Shown piece by piece: positions 10,882 through 21,974 of a DNA stretch of 64,000 nucleotides. This stretch comes from Hymenolepis diminuta (taxonomy: Eukaryota > Platyhelminthes > Cestoda > Cyclophyllidea > Hymenolepididae), in assembly GCA_900708905.1 (NCBI GenBank), contig CAADRB010000021.1, positions 1,200,142 to 1,264,141 of the forward strand. Reading direction: 5' to 3'. Within the stretch, counting starts at the first letter, position 1, and every line of letters starts with the position of its first letter. The translations under genes were made by a program, and so were the position numbers. The notes under the pieces were generated by a model, which was not told where the DNA came from, made no database searches, and saw only the letters and a program-made list of their open reading frames with translations.

Positions 10882-13650
10882 ATCATCTGTTTATACAACT
10901 AAGAATAGTCTCATTTCTACATTCTTCTTTTACGTGAGCTCTTCCTAATGGAAGCTGATGCTAATGGACTACTGAATAATTGGGAAGACAAAATCCTGTA
11001 TTACTGTATTTCAAGACCATTACTTTTGTATTTTTTTCTTTTTTTAAACAACCTTTTTCTCTTTCCATCACGTTTATTTCACTTATCCGTCTTTACTGTT
11101 GAATGAATTAAAAGTAATGCAGACACACATAGAGGGATAATATAAGGAAAGTAAAGTATAAATAGGAGCCCATCTCTGCTCTGCTGGAACAGAAACCTAT
11201 GTTCAACCTGAATCCAAAGATCAAATTTTGTAGGATACCCATGATGCTCTGAATTTGATTACCGATTCTGCCCTATCTCTTCCCTTACTCCACTTTATCT
11301 GGTGTTCAGATGCTTTTACGCAGTGAAATGTTGGATATTTTTGGCCCTCCGAGGTACTGATAAGTTCATTTATTTAAAGATCATACTAAGAATAGGAATT
11401 GGAAAATAGACTTCATAGCTTTCAAATTCTATTATATTGAGGGGAGAGCTCAAAAGAGCTAGCCATGGGGATTTCTCTGAAAAATGCCTCAATGAGCTCC
11501 AACTCTTTGAGCTGATATGAAATGTCTCTCTTGTTATCCAACATCTGTTATCTTAAATTTTCAATAGGAACCAAAAGAAAATGCACAAAAATTAACGGCT
11601 AAGGTGAATAAATCAAGATATAAATTGTGACTGAAACGCCCTCCAGTAGGAGAGCGTTGGCTTTACAAAATCAAAATTTTAAAACTTCTCTTATTACTCC
11701 TTTGACAAATGTATAGGTAACAAATATATGCCTCTCTTTATTTAACGCATGCGTTTATTTTATGCTTTATTATTTCTAAGTACTTCCGTACCTGATTGAT
11801 AACGAGATATGCTATAAACGCTGCTTCAAACCTATGGAGAAATATGAATAAAAATTTTCAGCTGTAAATAACCTTCTCTGTCTTCCAAGAACTTTAATGG
11901 TATTTTTAATCAAGTGGACTTAATAATGTATTTTCTCTGATGAGCAAGAATCTTCAATTTTCACGTGTGGATCAAAATTATTTATTTAGTGCTAATTCAA
12001 GGGTATCCTCCATTATAAAGTTCTTTCACTTTTAATATCATTAAATAAGATTTTGGAAATAGTTTCCTATAATAAGAAGGAGAAAATAAAATTCTCAAGC
12101 TCATCTATTGAGAAATAGATATCAGAAGCGTTAGTTTGTGGTAGAGTTTATTAGGTCACTGTCAACTATAGTCCCATTCATACCACTGCCTGTTCTTTGG
12201 ATTTAACTGTCTGAGGGGGCATAGTTTGATAACTATGTGATCAGTTAACATCTAACTACAAAATGTATTTATTTACTGACCGTCAAAGAAATTGAGATAA
12301 AACAGGAGCTCTGCAAAGCCCAAAATATCATTGCTAGTATCAGATACTATTACTATAAAATGAAACATATCTTGATGGTCTGATCAACTACTCACTTTAA
12401 TCTAACAGTCAATAAACTATGAATTACGCAGATATAAAATTATATATTATCCCAGCCGTAAAATTACAGATATAATTTAATTTAAAATAAAATGTGAATT
12501 TTCTCAGACTATTTCCCTTCTGCCACCGCCATGCATTGGCTTGTTCCAATAGTATAACGTATACTTTCTTTGCTTTCCTCCCACTTTCACTGGATTATCA
12601 ATTATTGGCGCCTGAAGGAATCATTAATTTTGCCAGACAATAAGTTTCCTTCTGCTCTTCAATGGATATCTCTCGACGCAATATTTACCAGAGGGAAAGA
12701 AATATAAGTTGGGGCATTTCGATATTGAAATCGCGATTTATGTGTAGCGTCAGCTGCAGCTAGGTTCTCCTTGACATTCAAAATTATTCTGAGATTTTGA
12801 AGCCTAGCTTTCAAGATACTTGGAAAAAATTGGAGAATACATTTGATTTTAAGGCCGAATGTTTACATTTATTTGCATTTACCTCTTCGTTGCTAATGAA
12901 GCGTTATTCGAATTAAGCGATCAAGATTTTTCTTCACTTATAAAAATATAACATAATTGTAATCAATCAAACTCTCATTAATGAACCAGGATGTCTACCT
13001 AATTTCGTCTCTATTTCATATATTTATTAAAAGATTAATTGGATTTTTGATGAGTAATTTGAACGACATTTTGTCAACTGGCTTGTTGAAAATTCATTAC
13101 TAAAGTAACAATAGAGAGCACTTTGAAAAATGCTGGTAAATTATATTTGTACCTACCCTATAATGAATGAGAAGATAATTTATTTAAAAACTAAAATAAT
13201 AAAAAGTTATAATTATTTTGTTTGAAAAAGTATGTTAAAATCATTGGAGAAAAGTGGAAATGCATACCAGTGGTTTACATATATGTAAAATAGAGAAATT
13301 CCACAATGACAACCGAATAAGAGCAGAAAGCAAACTGAAAGTTACGGGGTCAGTGAATAGAAAATGGATAAACAGTCGATTATATTTAGAGAAAACATTT
13401 GCGATCAGATCAAAGTGTGCCTAATGACGCACTCCCGAAGAGCTTTCCGTATGCAAATATTTACTTTTATATCGGTACATGTTTTTCAAGGAATAGATCT
13501 ATTCAAATTAATATGCCTCTAAACATCCAACCTTAAGCACAATTATCCGCTTCTATCTATTAGTCATTCTTGGCATTTAGGAGAAATAACATGACATGAA
13601 CTGTCAAAGTGAAGATGTAACTATGAATATTTATTAAATATTTTCTCTCG
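10882..13650. other. AT-rich intergenic DNA
   Basis: No ORF, RNA gene or strong repeat was recognised. A short phrase near 11126 (cacatagagggataatata) recurs near 16309 (cacatagagggacaatata), hinting at one more low-copy repeat. Confidence 0.4.
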
Positions 13651-13974
13651 ATGAAACTACTAATTTCTTTTCTTTCCTTCTATCTTCACTACGGCAGCAG
13701 AAGAGAGAGAGGAGACCGCTGGTTAAGGACCTTCATTCAGTGCAGAGAAAAAGTTCAGAGGGGTTGCGAGCGGAGTTTAGCAGACGTACATGACAGTTTG
13801 TATAGGGTTACAGTATGGGAAAAAAGGAATTTCCAACGTTTAGTGGTAAAGTTAGTCATTACATCTTCCATGAAATATTTTGAGCCAAGTCTTGGTGACA
13901 GTCATATTAAGTATTCCTTCGATCAATCGATAACTGCATCTAGGTGTGGAAGATTTCAACCCTATCTCGGGTAA
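13651..13974 (+). CDS. Uncharacterised 107-codon ORF, doubtful
   Basis: An open frame of 107 residues starting MKLLISFLSFYLHYG, which would pass as a hydrophobic leader, followed by a basic, Cys-poor stretch (CREKVQRGCERSL). No family was recognised and no splice or promoter support was seen. In a 64-kb window an ORF of this length can occur by chance, so this is a weak candidate. Confidence 0.15.
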   Translation: MKLLISFLSFYLHYGSRRERGDRWLRTFIQCREKVQRGCERSLADVHDSLYRVTVWEKRNFQRLVVKLVITSSMKYFEPSLGDSHIKYSFDQSITASRCGRFQPYLG

Positions 13975-14688
13975 TTCATTATTAAAAAAGGAAATTTTAT
14001 CGGTGACAAAACTATTTAACTTAAGAACAAGTGCGTCACTCTAAGCCCATATAAGAACTCAAGGGTGGAATTCTAAAACTTTAAATCACTAAAACAAGCA
14101 CCATTAAATAAGGTGGACATCAGGAATAATCCGGAGTTATAATGAAGCAAGGTCCTAAGATGTTCTGAATTACACTCTATTATGTCGAATTCATCTTCCT
14201 ACCTCCTGTCTTATTGAATGTTCTGTTTTAATACTTTTTTTCTTATTAAAAATTATTTTTCGACACCGCTGTAGTTAAGAAAAGTACACCAAAGTTAAAA
14301 AAAATACAGCTTACGGAGATCAGCTAATTTTAAAGTTTTGGCAGTAATCATATAAGCAAACACCCTTTTTCCAAAGAATGATTTATTAATCTTGGTTATC
14401 TCGTGATAAAACATAACAGTTTCATGAAATGAACAGGTTGGAAGTAACTAAATTAATCCATGTGAATGTGATGGTGGTGTTTATTTAGAACCTATTGTAT
14501 TTGCCAGATGGCTAATGTGCATAAAACTTACTGAATTCCTGATTGAATCGAAAATAATGTGCACTTAAACCTCTCCAAATTTGTTCGCCCACTGATTATT
14601 GTATGTATTCAGCAGTCATTCAGTTTTTCGTTGTTAAGTGAATTCTCTGAAACGGCATATTTATCCATCCCCCAGACCTCCATCTGCT

Positions 14689-15376
14689 TGTTGGCTTTGC
14701 AATGAATAGCGATTAGCTCTATTCTGTCCATTCAGGAAACGTGTGGGTCAACACTGTGGTTAAGTCGGTCATAATGATTCATGTTGCTATGGAAGGAAAA
14801 GAACTCTTACAATCTTTCAAACAGGAGGAGGTAGGCATCCAAAGCAAAGCAGTTTGACGAGAATTTGGAAAATTCTTCGAAATATGAGGAAAGAACATTT
14901 CTATTAACAAGAAGTTTTGCAGAAATGGTCGTAAATCTCGATGATGAAGGAACATGTTCAATGCAACAGTTAAAATATGTGAATCTTAAAGTCGATGGCC
15001 ATGAAATCAGCATGCAGCTGGATACGGCCTCAGATATCACAGGCGGAATGTGACGGAAAATCGGAATTCCACCATTAAACTCCACTTTCGCCTCCATTCA
15101 AGATGCATCGGGAGTAATCCTAAACTTATTAGATGAAATCTAATGCAAAGTCTGCTACAGAGACAGCCAAATCTATGCAAAGTGCTGTGTGACTGAGAAT
15201 GCAAATTTGAGCATATTGGGCCTGGACTGGATAGAAGAACTTAAACTATCGAATCTATCAGTCGACGAAATATGTAGTGGATTAACAGCAGATTCTAGAA
15301 CAGGGAACTCTGATTTCTGTCCTATAGAGGTACTACTATTTCAGGTCATTTCAAGAAGACAAATCAATTCAAAATG
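14689..15376 (+). pseudogene. Gypsy-type retrotransposon remnant: gag zinc knuckle and aspartic protease
   Basis: From 14689 one frame reads CWLCNE, a stop, RLALFCPFRKRVGQHCG, a stop, VGHNDSCC, an eroded double zinc knuckle with one cysteine changed to Gly. About 75 codons later, in the ORF from 14865, come KYVNLKVDGHEISMQLDTAS (active-site DTAS at 15021-15032), DITGGM and a stop, then KIGIPPLNSTFASIQDASG, another stop, and YAKCCVTENANLSILGLDWI (the ILGLDWI block that closes retropepsin folds). Order and spacing match Ty3/gypsy gag-pol. At least four stops make it non-functional, and no reverse transcriptase was recognised downstream. Confidence 0.75.
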
Positions 15377-15649
15377 AGTGCTTCTGAGAAATAACCAAAT
15401 CAATGTACTAAATAAGCATTCAAAAGAACCTCAAAGTCAGAAAAGATGAATAAGATAAAAAAAAGTTCCATCAAAAATTAAGCTAACATCTCAAGAATGA
15501 GAAATGAAACGAAATTGCGGAGGCTGGCGATCCCTAAATCCCTGACATCAGCCCTAATGTAACTTCTACACAGTACAAATCGATAGACGAAGGTTAAGAT
15601 CAAAAGCGGGAGTTATTAGCAAGCCTAATTAAATATTTTTGTTGCACTC

Positions 15650-15780
15650 GAGAGAAAGTGGGGATCTTCGCCTCTCGGACACTGAATGATAGATTATTGG
15701 ATTTTCATGCTCACACCTAGATATGTAAAACCGCCTGTGGAGAAGCCGTCATTCAAGCTACAGGTCTTCTATTTGCCCCT
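15650..15780 (+). repeat. Dispersed repeat R6, copy 1
   Basis: The stretch around attggattttcatgctcacacc and gcctgtggagaagcc resembles, at roughly 70% by eye, the reverse complement of 63340-63490 (ttggattcccatgcccacacc, ctttgtggagaagtcc). As it follows the gypsy remnant, R6 may be a pol or 3' part of that element. This is untested. Confidence 0.4.
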
Positions 15781-16829
15781 TCATTTGGTTTGAGTAGCTG
15801 TAGTTTAAATGAGGGGCAGCCGAGAGTCATAAAGCAACAAAGGAAACCGTGTCTTAAGGTGTAATTATGCTACGTCAAAACTGATTTAGTAGGAAAACGA
15901 TGCTAAAGAATTGATTCAAATGTTAACGATGGTTAATCAGTTCCATGGTATAGTAAATGACTTGTTAAATGGGGACCTAAAACGTGAATAGTGAAGAGAT
16001 ATTAAAGGATAATAGCAAAGTGGGTGCTCCAGTGCTAAAATATTAATAAACAAGAAGGTGGGGATGGCTGCATGTACATGCAGGTGCTAGTCGACAAACA
16101 CATTCGCGCGAGCAACACTCGTGGAGCAAGGGGAAGAGTCATTTGTACACAATTAGGTAGAAGTTGGGGTGTCTTAGATGCTAAATTTGGCAATGAGAAT
16201 GAAAAGACTGGTCGAAATATAGACGACCAGTTACACACCTATTCACCTATTCACTGGTGTTTACAAATCTCCTGATTTCTGACTAAATTGGCACTGCACC
16301 ATCAGCGCACATAGAGGGACAATATATGGAGTAATATTAATCAATGAGCATTAATATGCTCAGTAATGTTCCTGCTGACGGCTGTAAGAAGATATAAATG
16401 AATCACGGTGGTATGATTGCTCATTTAATTACATCAACAGATGCGAAAATTAAATATCTTGGGGGTGGACTCATTTAGAAATTAAGGCCTCACTCATTTA
16501 TGTTTTGGAACATTTGGCAACGACGTGAACCGTAGCCCATATAGGAAGGTAAAGAACATAATGCCTTTAGAATTAAAAAGTAATGTACTGACATCCAAGT
16601 TACATTATATGCTCATATTCGATCCCTCGTTTCATCTCTTACTGGCCTATTTAATTATTTCGTGTGTTTTGATACAACATTATGATTAAAACTTGTAAAA
16701 GTTTCTTTTACATTGTCATCGGTTTTAACAATTTGCTTTTCAAAAAATATACTTCGTAAGATATTATGAAAAAATCAAATTATTATGCCCTTTATTTGGT
16801 GAAATCAGAAATAATGTTATTTGAAGTTG

Positions 16830-17280
16830 TTATAACTTTATTAGACTCCCAAAATAGCCTTCAGAAGCCCGAACTCAATAATAACATGGGATTAAGCGAA
16901 CTTCAGCAATTTACTCAAAATTCTGCAAAGCAATGGCCATTTAATTTAGCACATTTTAACAAGTATGCAAATTTTATAAAGAATTAACAGAAAATTGTAA
17001 ATTTAACCTTTTTTGGATGGAAGTCATTCATTTTTATTCAAACCTTCAGGCGAAAGTTGTTAATTCATAAATTTGGATGTTGGTCTCACGTTGAATCTTT
17101 TCCGAGGTCTTTTGAAGAGTCTAAAGTAACGGTCTGGTCTCTCTGGACTTTCGAAATTTCATGGGAGAGGGAGGTAACATACATCCATATAAGTCTCCTT
17201 TGGATCCGCTTTCTATTCCGAAGTTATGGCTGGGTACGGAGAAAGAAAATTGGCGCGCCTAGATTTGGACACTAAAGTGT
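16830..17280 (+). repeat. Dispersed repeat R3, copy 1
   Basis: It aligns by eye with 43225-43580: tatgcaaattttataaagaa against tatgtaaattttatgtataa, attgtaaatttaa in both, and cattcatttttattcaa against tgttcatttttgttcaa. No terminal structure or coding capacity was seen; ORFs at 16766-16987 and 17057-17275 fall in it and are not supported as genes. Confidence 0.45.
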
Positions 17281-18600
17281 ATAATATTAAGAATCTCTTC
17301 CTCCTCCTTTTATGAACTGAAAAGCTACCCTTCCATATTTTTAGTAATTTGCTTTTCAAAATCATTGAGATTAGGCGGAGGAAGTAAAAGGGAGAGTTTG
17401 ACTATGACAAAGGTCTTCAAAATAAAGTAGAAGAGAACTGGGTGGCATATCTGGACACACTCCCTCTTAGGCAAATACCTGGTGGAAGCTGTTAATGACA
17501 GTACCGATTATAAGGGACTTAATGACTATAACCACAACCCACTTAGAATACAAATCAATCAGGTTTAGATAGGAGATTCATCGGATAGATCCAACAAGAA
17601 TGACATCAATGTGAGGCTAAGGAACATCAGCTTGAGAGCGTATAAGATCCCGATGATAGGGAAGTAGAGCCTCGTCTGTATGCTGAGCAACCATGTTTGA
17701 TGCTGTTACCTTGGAGTGAGAAAGAGGTTTAGCACGAACGATTTCCTTGGGTTATTTACATTTATCATTCAACAATGCTGATTACAATGATCGAAAAATG
17801 AGCTTCGGTTTAGTTCGAATTTGATTGCACTGATCAAGAAATTTTGGAAACTTGATCTTGGTAGAGTTCAGGGGAGACAAAAGTACAAAAACCTTCTTTT
17901 GCGTTCCTATGGGAATCAGAATTTCGAGGCTGATCGTTGCTTCGGCAAGGCCATCTCAGAGATAAGTCGTGTTGGGAAGTTTTTAGGCATGGAAAATTCC
18001 ATATAGTACATGAGATCCGTTACTTTTACACTATTTCTGACTGGCGGGTGAAAACTTTATATCATTATTGGCCGCTCTATCAGGACTTGCAGCAAAGCAC
18101 CATAGGAGAAAATGGTAATGGCAATCTTGGCAGAGATGTGAGAAACAGTGACACTGCAAGAATTTTGTCAAATATTGAGCAATCGACTGTTTCTTTATAA
18201 CTAGTGGCCTTTTTGATTTCGAAATTATAGAAATCGTCAAATCTTTTAAGTATTATGTTTGGTTATATCCTAAATAATTTGCAAAAGTTTTAACTCCTTT
18301 GCTTATGTTACACTAATTGTGCAATTGCTCCGTTTAAAAGTTTAAATATAAGTTATAATTGTTGGCTTAAGTAAGTGCATTAATATGCCAAATTCTTCCT
18401 CGTAGAATCCAAGAAAAAGGTATCTGAAATGGCATATGCCGGTATCCTTAATTATTATTCAAAATAAAGACCTTTGTAGTGCTAATTCTCTATTTCACAA
18501 TCATACTAAGGGTGTCTGATGACACGGATAATTTTAGAATTACGCTCTTGCAGAGCCGTGACAAGTGAAGAGCTACCTCAGGGTATTTGTTGTAATGTGT
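17281..18600. other. Intergenic DNA, no supported gene
   Basis: Short overlapping ORFs at 17821-18006 and 17937-18200 show no recognisable motif and overlap in different frames. Nothing else was recognised. Confidence 0.35.
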
Positions 18601-18985
18601 GGTTAGTCAAGCGTTATAGGGTATTGCAACCGATGCTCAGACTCCAGGGAGAGAGAGAGGAGGCAAAGATTTAACTGGACAGGATTAGTCTAGTAGCCAG
18701 ATCAGACCGTTTTTTGGTAAAATTAGCAATTTATTAAAACATGTAGAACTGGGTTTGTTCAGACTGTGATTGACCGATTGATTGAACCGATCATTGGACT
18801 TCATTGTACGGTCATGGAAGGATTTGATTGGTTAGACAACAAAACAATCGATGAATGACGACTAACCTCGTTATGACGATGATGTAACATTCTGATTACG
18901 TGGCATCGGCATTGCACTTCCGATGCACGTCAGATCATTCTTTCGCATTCTTTCCACCTGTTCAATTGGGAACGGAGTTGCCTTG
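18600..18985 (-). repeat. Repeat R4, copy 1 (left of a direct pair)
   Basis: It shares many blocks in order with 19880-20245: atagggtat..gccgatg.tcagac, gatttaactggac, gattgtgattga-like, the block near cttccgatgcacgtcagatc, cattctttcg and a tail gggaa...gtt.cc. Both copies have the same orientation, about 1.27 kb apart. A third copy in the opposite orientation lies at 24100-24340. Confidence 0.55.
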
Positions 18986-19879
18986 GAGTGGTCTCGAAAG
19001 TAAGTCCATGACTGACCTTCATTGTTCTCTTTATCTCTCGACGTTGAGATGTCCACTGATTTGGTATTGACTTCGTTTTTTCGATCACTCCCTGATTTCC
19101 GAAATTCAGCTTCTTCTAGTCGGTTTGCATTGGCGGATAGTAAGTCTTTTGGTTTTTGTCTGCTTTTCCATGCAAATGACCTTCTTTGAGTAGTCTTTGT
19201 TGTTTGTGTTGGGCTTTTTCCTATTCGACGCTTCTACCCTTTGATTTGTGCTGGAGATCTTTTAAGGACATGAATTATTCTTCTTATTTTGTTTGCCTTT
19301 TGACTTGACTGACCTATTTTGAACAACTTTAAGAGGCAGTACTTCTATCGAACTTGAAATTGCTTTGATCTCAGTTGTTTGGATTGTTGCGTTGATCGCA
19401 TTATTTTGTCCTTTATGTTTTTGGAAAAAGTTAATGCTTTTATTGGGATTGTCCTCATTTCCCTTTTGAAGATCTTCTGGATATTTGTTGGACTGCCTAC
19501 CGTTTCTTGAGCAACGGCATGATTCTTGGTGACCTATTTTGGAATAGAAATCCTTTTAATGAACAATACTGTGCATAGTGCCATTCATCATAAAACTAAC
19601 AAGGCAATGGTGGTCTGGAAAATGGTTTTGTTTGCCTCTGAAAGTCTATGGTGTTTGACTGGATTGCAAAGATATCTCTGCCAGCATCTCTATCAATTTT
19701 GCTTAAGCTTTCTCAACATTTTTTCAATGTTTTCGGATAATGGTTTGAGTGCGTTTGAAGGTGATGGAGAACTTTGATTGCTTGGTGAGCATATCGATTG
19801 TTTTGACGCCAATTTTGTTGAGTGCCGGCCTGGGTTCTTCGTATACGTCGCCAAAATATTATAAAGTGTAGTCAAACCT
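18986..19879. other. Segment between two direct R4 copies
   Basis: About 0.9 kb, pyrimidine-rich on the + strand. It could be the inside of a small non-autonomous LTR element if the R4 copies are its LTRs. No gag, pol or convincing primer-binding site was recognised. The ORF at 19526-19777 shows no known motif. Confidence 0.35.
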
Positions 19880-20245
19880 ACTGTAATAGGGTATGCTGCC
19901 GATGTTCAGACCTTAGAGAAAGAGGACGGAGATTTAACTGGACGCGATTAACCTATTAACCAAATTAGACCAAACTATTTATTAATATACTTAACAATCT
20001 ATCGAAACGCATAGAATTTGGTTTGATCGGATTGTGATTTACCAGAAAAGATTGGACCTTTCACTGGACCTTAGGATTGGTAGGACAATGCAACGATCGA
20101 TATATGACCACTTGTGACGTCATTGGTTATGACGGGGAAGGGACACGCTGTCGATGTAGCATCGGTATTATACTTCCAATGCACGTCAGAACATTCTTTC
20201 GTCCTCCTATCAGTATTCCTCCGGGAAATCCTGTTACCAAGCTTC
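19880..20245 (-). repeat. Repeat R4, copy 2 (right of a direct pair)
   Basis: See copy 1. It includes tgacgtcattgg (CRE-like TGACGTCA at about 20115) and the shared block cttccaatgcacgtcagaac. ORFs on both strands here are repeat-derived. Confidence 0.55.
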
Positions 20246-20325
20246 AACGAAGAAAACTTCGACCTTAGGATACTTTGAAATATCCCTCCTGTTGATTCCC
20301 TATAACAGTCCATTTGAGTTATCAA

Positions 20326-21917
20326 AAAACACTATAACGAATGCTTCCATAAAGACATTGGTAACGAAAATAATCTGAGATTTCAATATGGTCTTTGGGA
20401 TGATTAGGAAAACAAGGCCAAAATAACTAGTATCGCTGATTTCCATCTCTGCTAAAAGAAATAGTTATCATTTTCTCCAGCTTCCAACATTTCTTTTATA
20501 AATAAAAATGGGATTTTCCACATTCTCTGCTGATAAAAGATACTTTGTAATTATGCCTATTCATTTAAGCTGATACTGACTGAGTCTTACTTTCGTTAGC
20601 ACAGGCGTATTTACCATAGCTTGCCTTGAGTTCTGCTTTGGGCTATTTTCTTCTGTGATAAGTTGCTACATTACTGAGTTCTCTTGATCGATTTGCTCTG
20701 CGAGATCACTACTGAGACTTCTATTCAATTACATATCAACCTTAAAGACATTCGAGCAAAACACTGAATCACGAAGATGCCAACTGTATGCGAATGTTTA
20801 CAGAAAAAAGGAATCCTTTTGTACTATCACAAGAGTCACTGTTTCTCAGGCGCAGTGATGGAAAAGGACTTCCAGTTTCCAATTTTCAGATGCTTCAAGT
20901 CTTAAAAATGACACAGGAGCTTGAAACTTCATATTATCAGATTTTCATCGGTAATATTGATATCAGATCCAACATAAGACTCTTCAAAAGGTCCTCTGAA
21001 AAGCAACAATATATATCATTTCTGCTTGAAAAGTAAAGAAGCAGAAATCCCGAAATACCTATTTCAAATCTCCTTGACTTTTTCACAAATTACTTCCTCA
21101 TAGCTGTTGCTATGCATCATCTAGCCTAAATAGTTTATTGTAATTTATCTTTATAATTAAACAGGCATATTAGACAGAATTTGGTGATGGCACAATGCAT
21201 GTCGACCAAGTCAGAGTTCACAAAATCACCACCGATGCACATGCAATGATGTGAGAGGTCAACTATACTTGTCAAACCAGGGAAGTGTAACAATGTGGGT
21301 TTTTCATTAGTGCGATCCCAGCATGCATTACTTTTATCCTATTCGAGTGTTTCTGATACTTCCTTGAACGGGTTGGGAAGTTTACGACAGTTCAGTTTAT
21401 TTTAAGCTCTCCAAATTGCTCAAATTATCGATTAACTCTAGATATCGTTGTTATGAATTCACTCAGGTGTCTAAAAAGACGAATTACAATATTTGAGAAT
21501 GGAAATAATTAAGCTCTGTCTCTTTCTATTTAACTATTTTTACCACATTAGTTAGAAGTTCGACGCCTTCTGCCCCTCTCTCCCTCTAAAATTAACCAGC
21601 TATAGTTTCCACTTATTTCTTCCCATGTTATAATGAGTTTCGCAGTAGCTTGAAAGTTACTAATCAATCATTCATCTATATGACACATAGGTCATGTCAA
21701 ACCTACTTAATGACTGCACGTCATATCTAAATAAATAACTGTCAAAGGGTGAAAAAAGCACCATAAAACGCAAAGTAGCGACGATGACGAGATTTGTCGT
21801 TGTTCTTGATCTTTGATTTAATGCGTTAGTTTATAATGACCAGACCAATAGCGACAGATCTTTGTATAAACAGAATGAAGGATAGTTGTAAAACACGTAG
21901 CGATTCTTCATAAAAAT
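20326..21917. other. Region upstream of the DSL ligand gene
   Basis: No gene supported. An ORF at 20788-21036 (82 codons) has no recognised feature. The promoter of the DSL ligand gene should lie here, but I could not pick out a convincing TATA box or initiator. Confidence 0.35.
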
Positions 21918-21974
21918 ATGTGGCTAGTAGTGTGGCTTTGCTTAGAACTCCTATTACATCCTTCTTATGCAAAG
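21918..21974 (+). CDS. DSL ligand exon 1: signal peptide
   Basis: ATG at 21918 followed by 19 codons with a strongly hydrophobic core and a small-residue cleavage region (PSYA). The donor is GTATGT and the exon ends in phase 0. No in-frame upstream ATG is close by. Confidence 0.78.
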
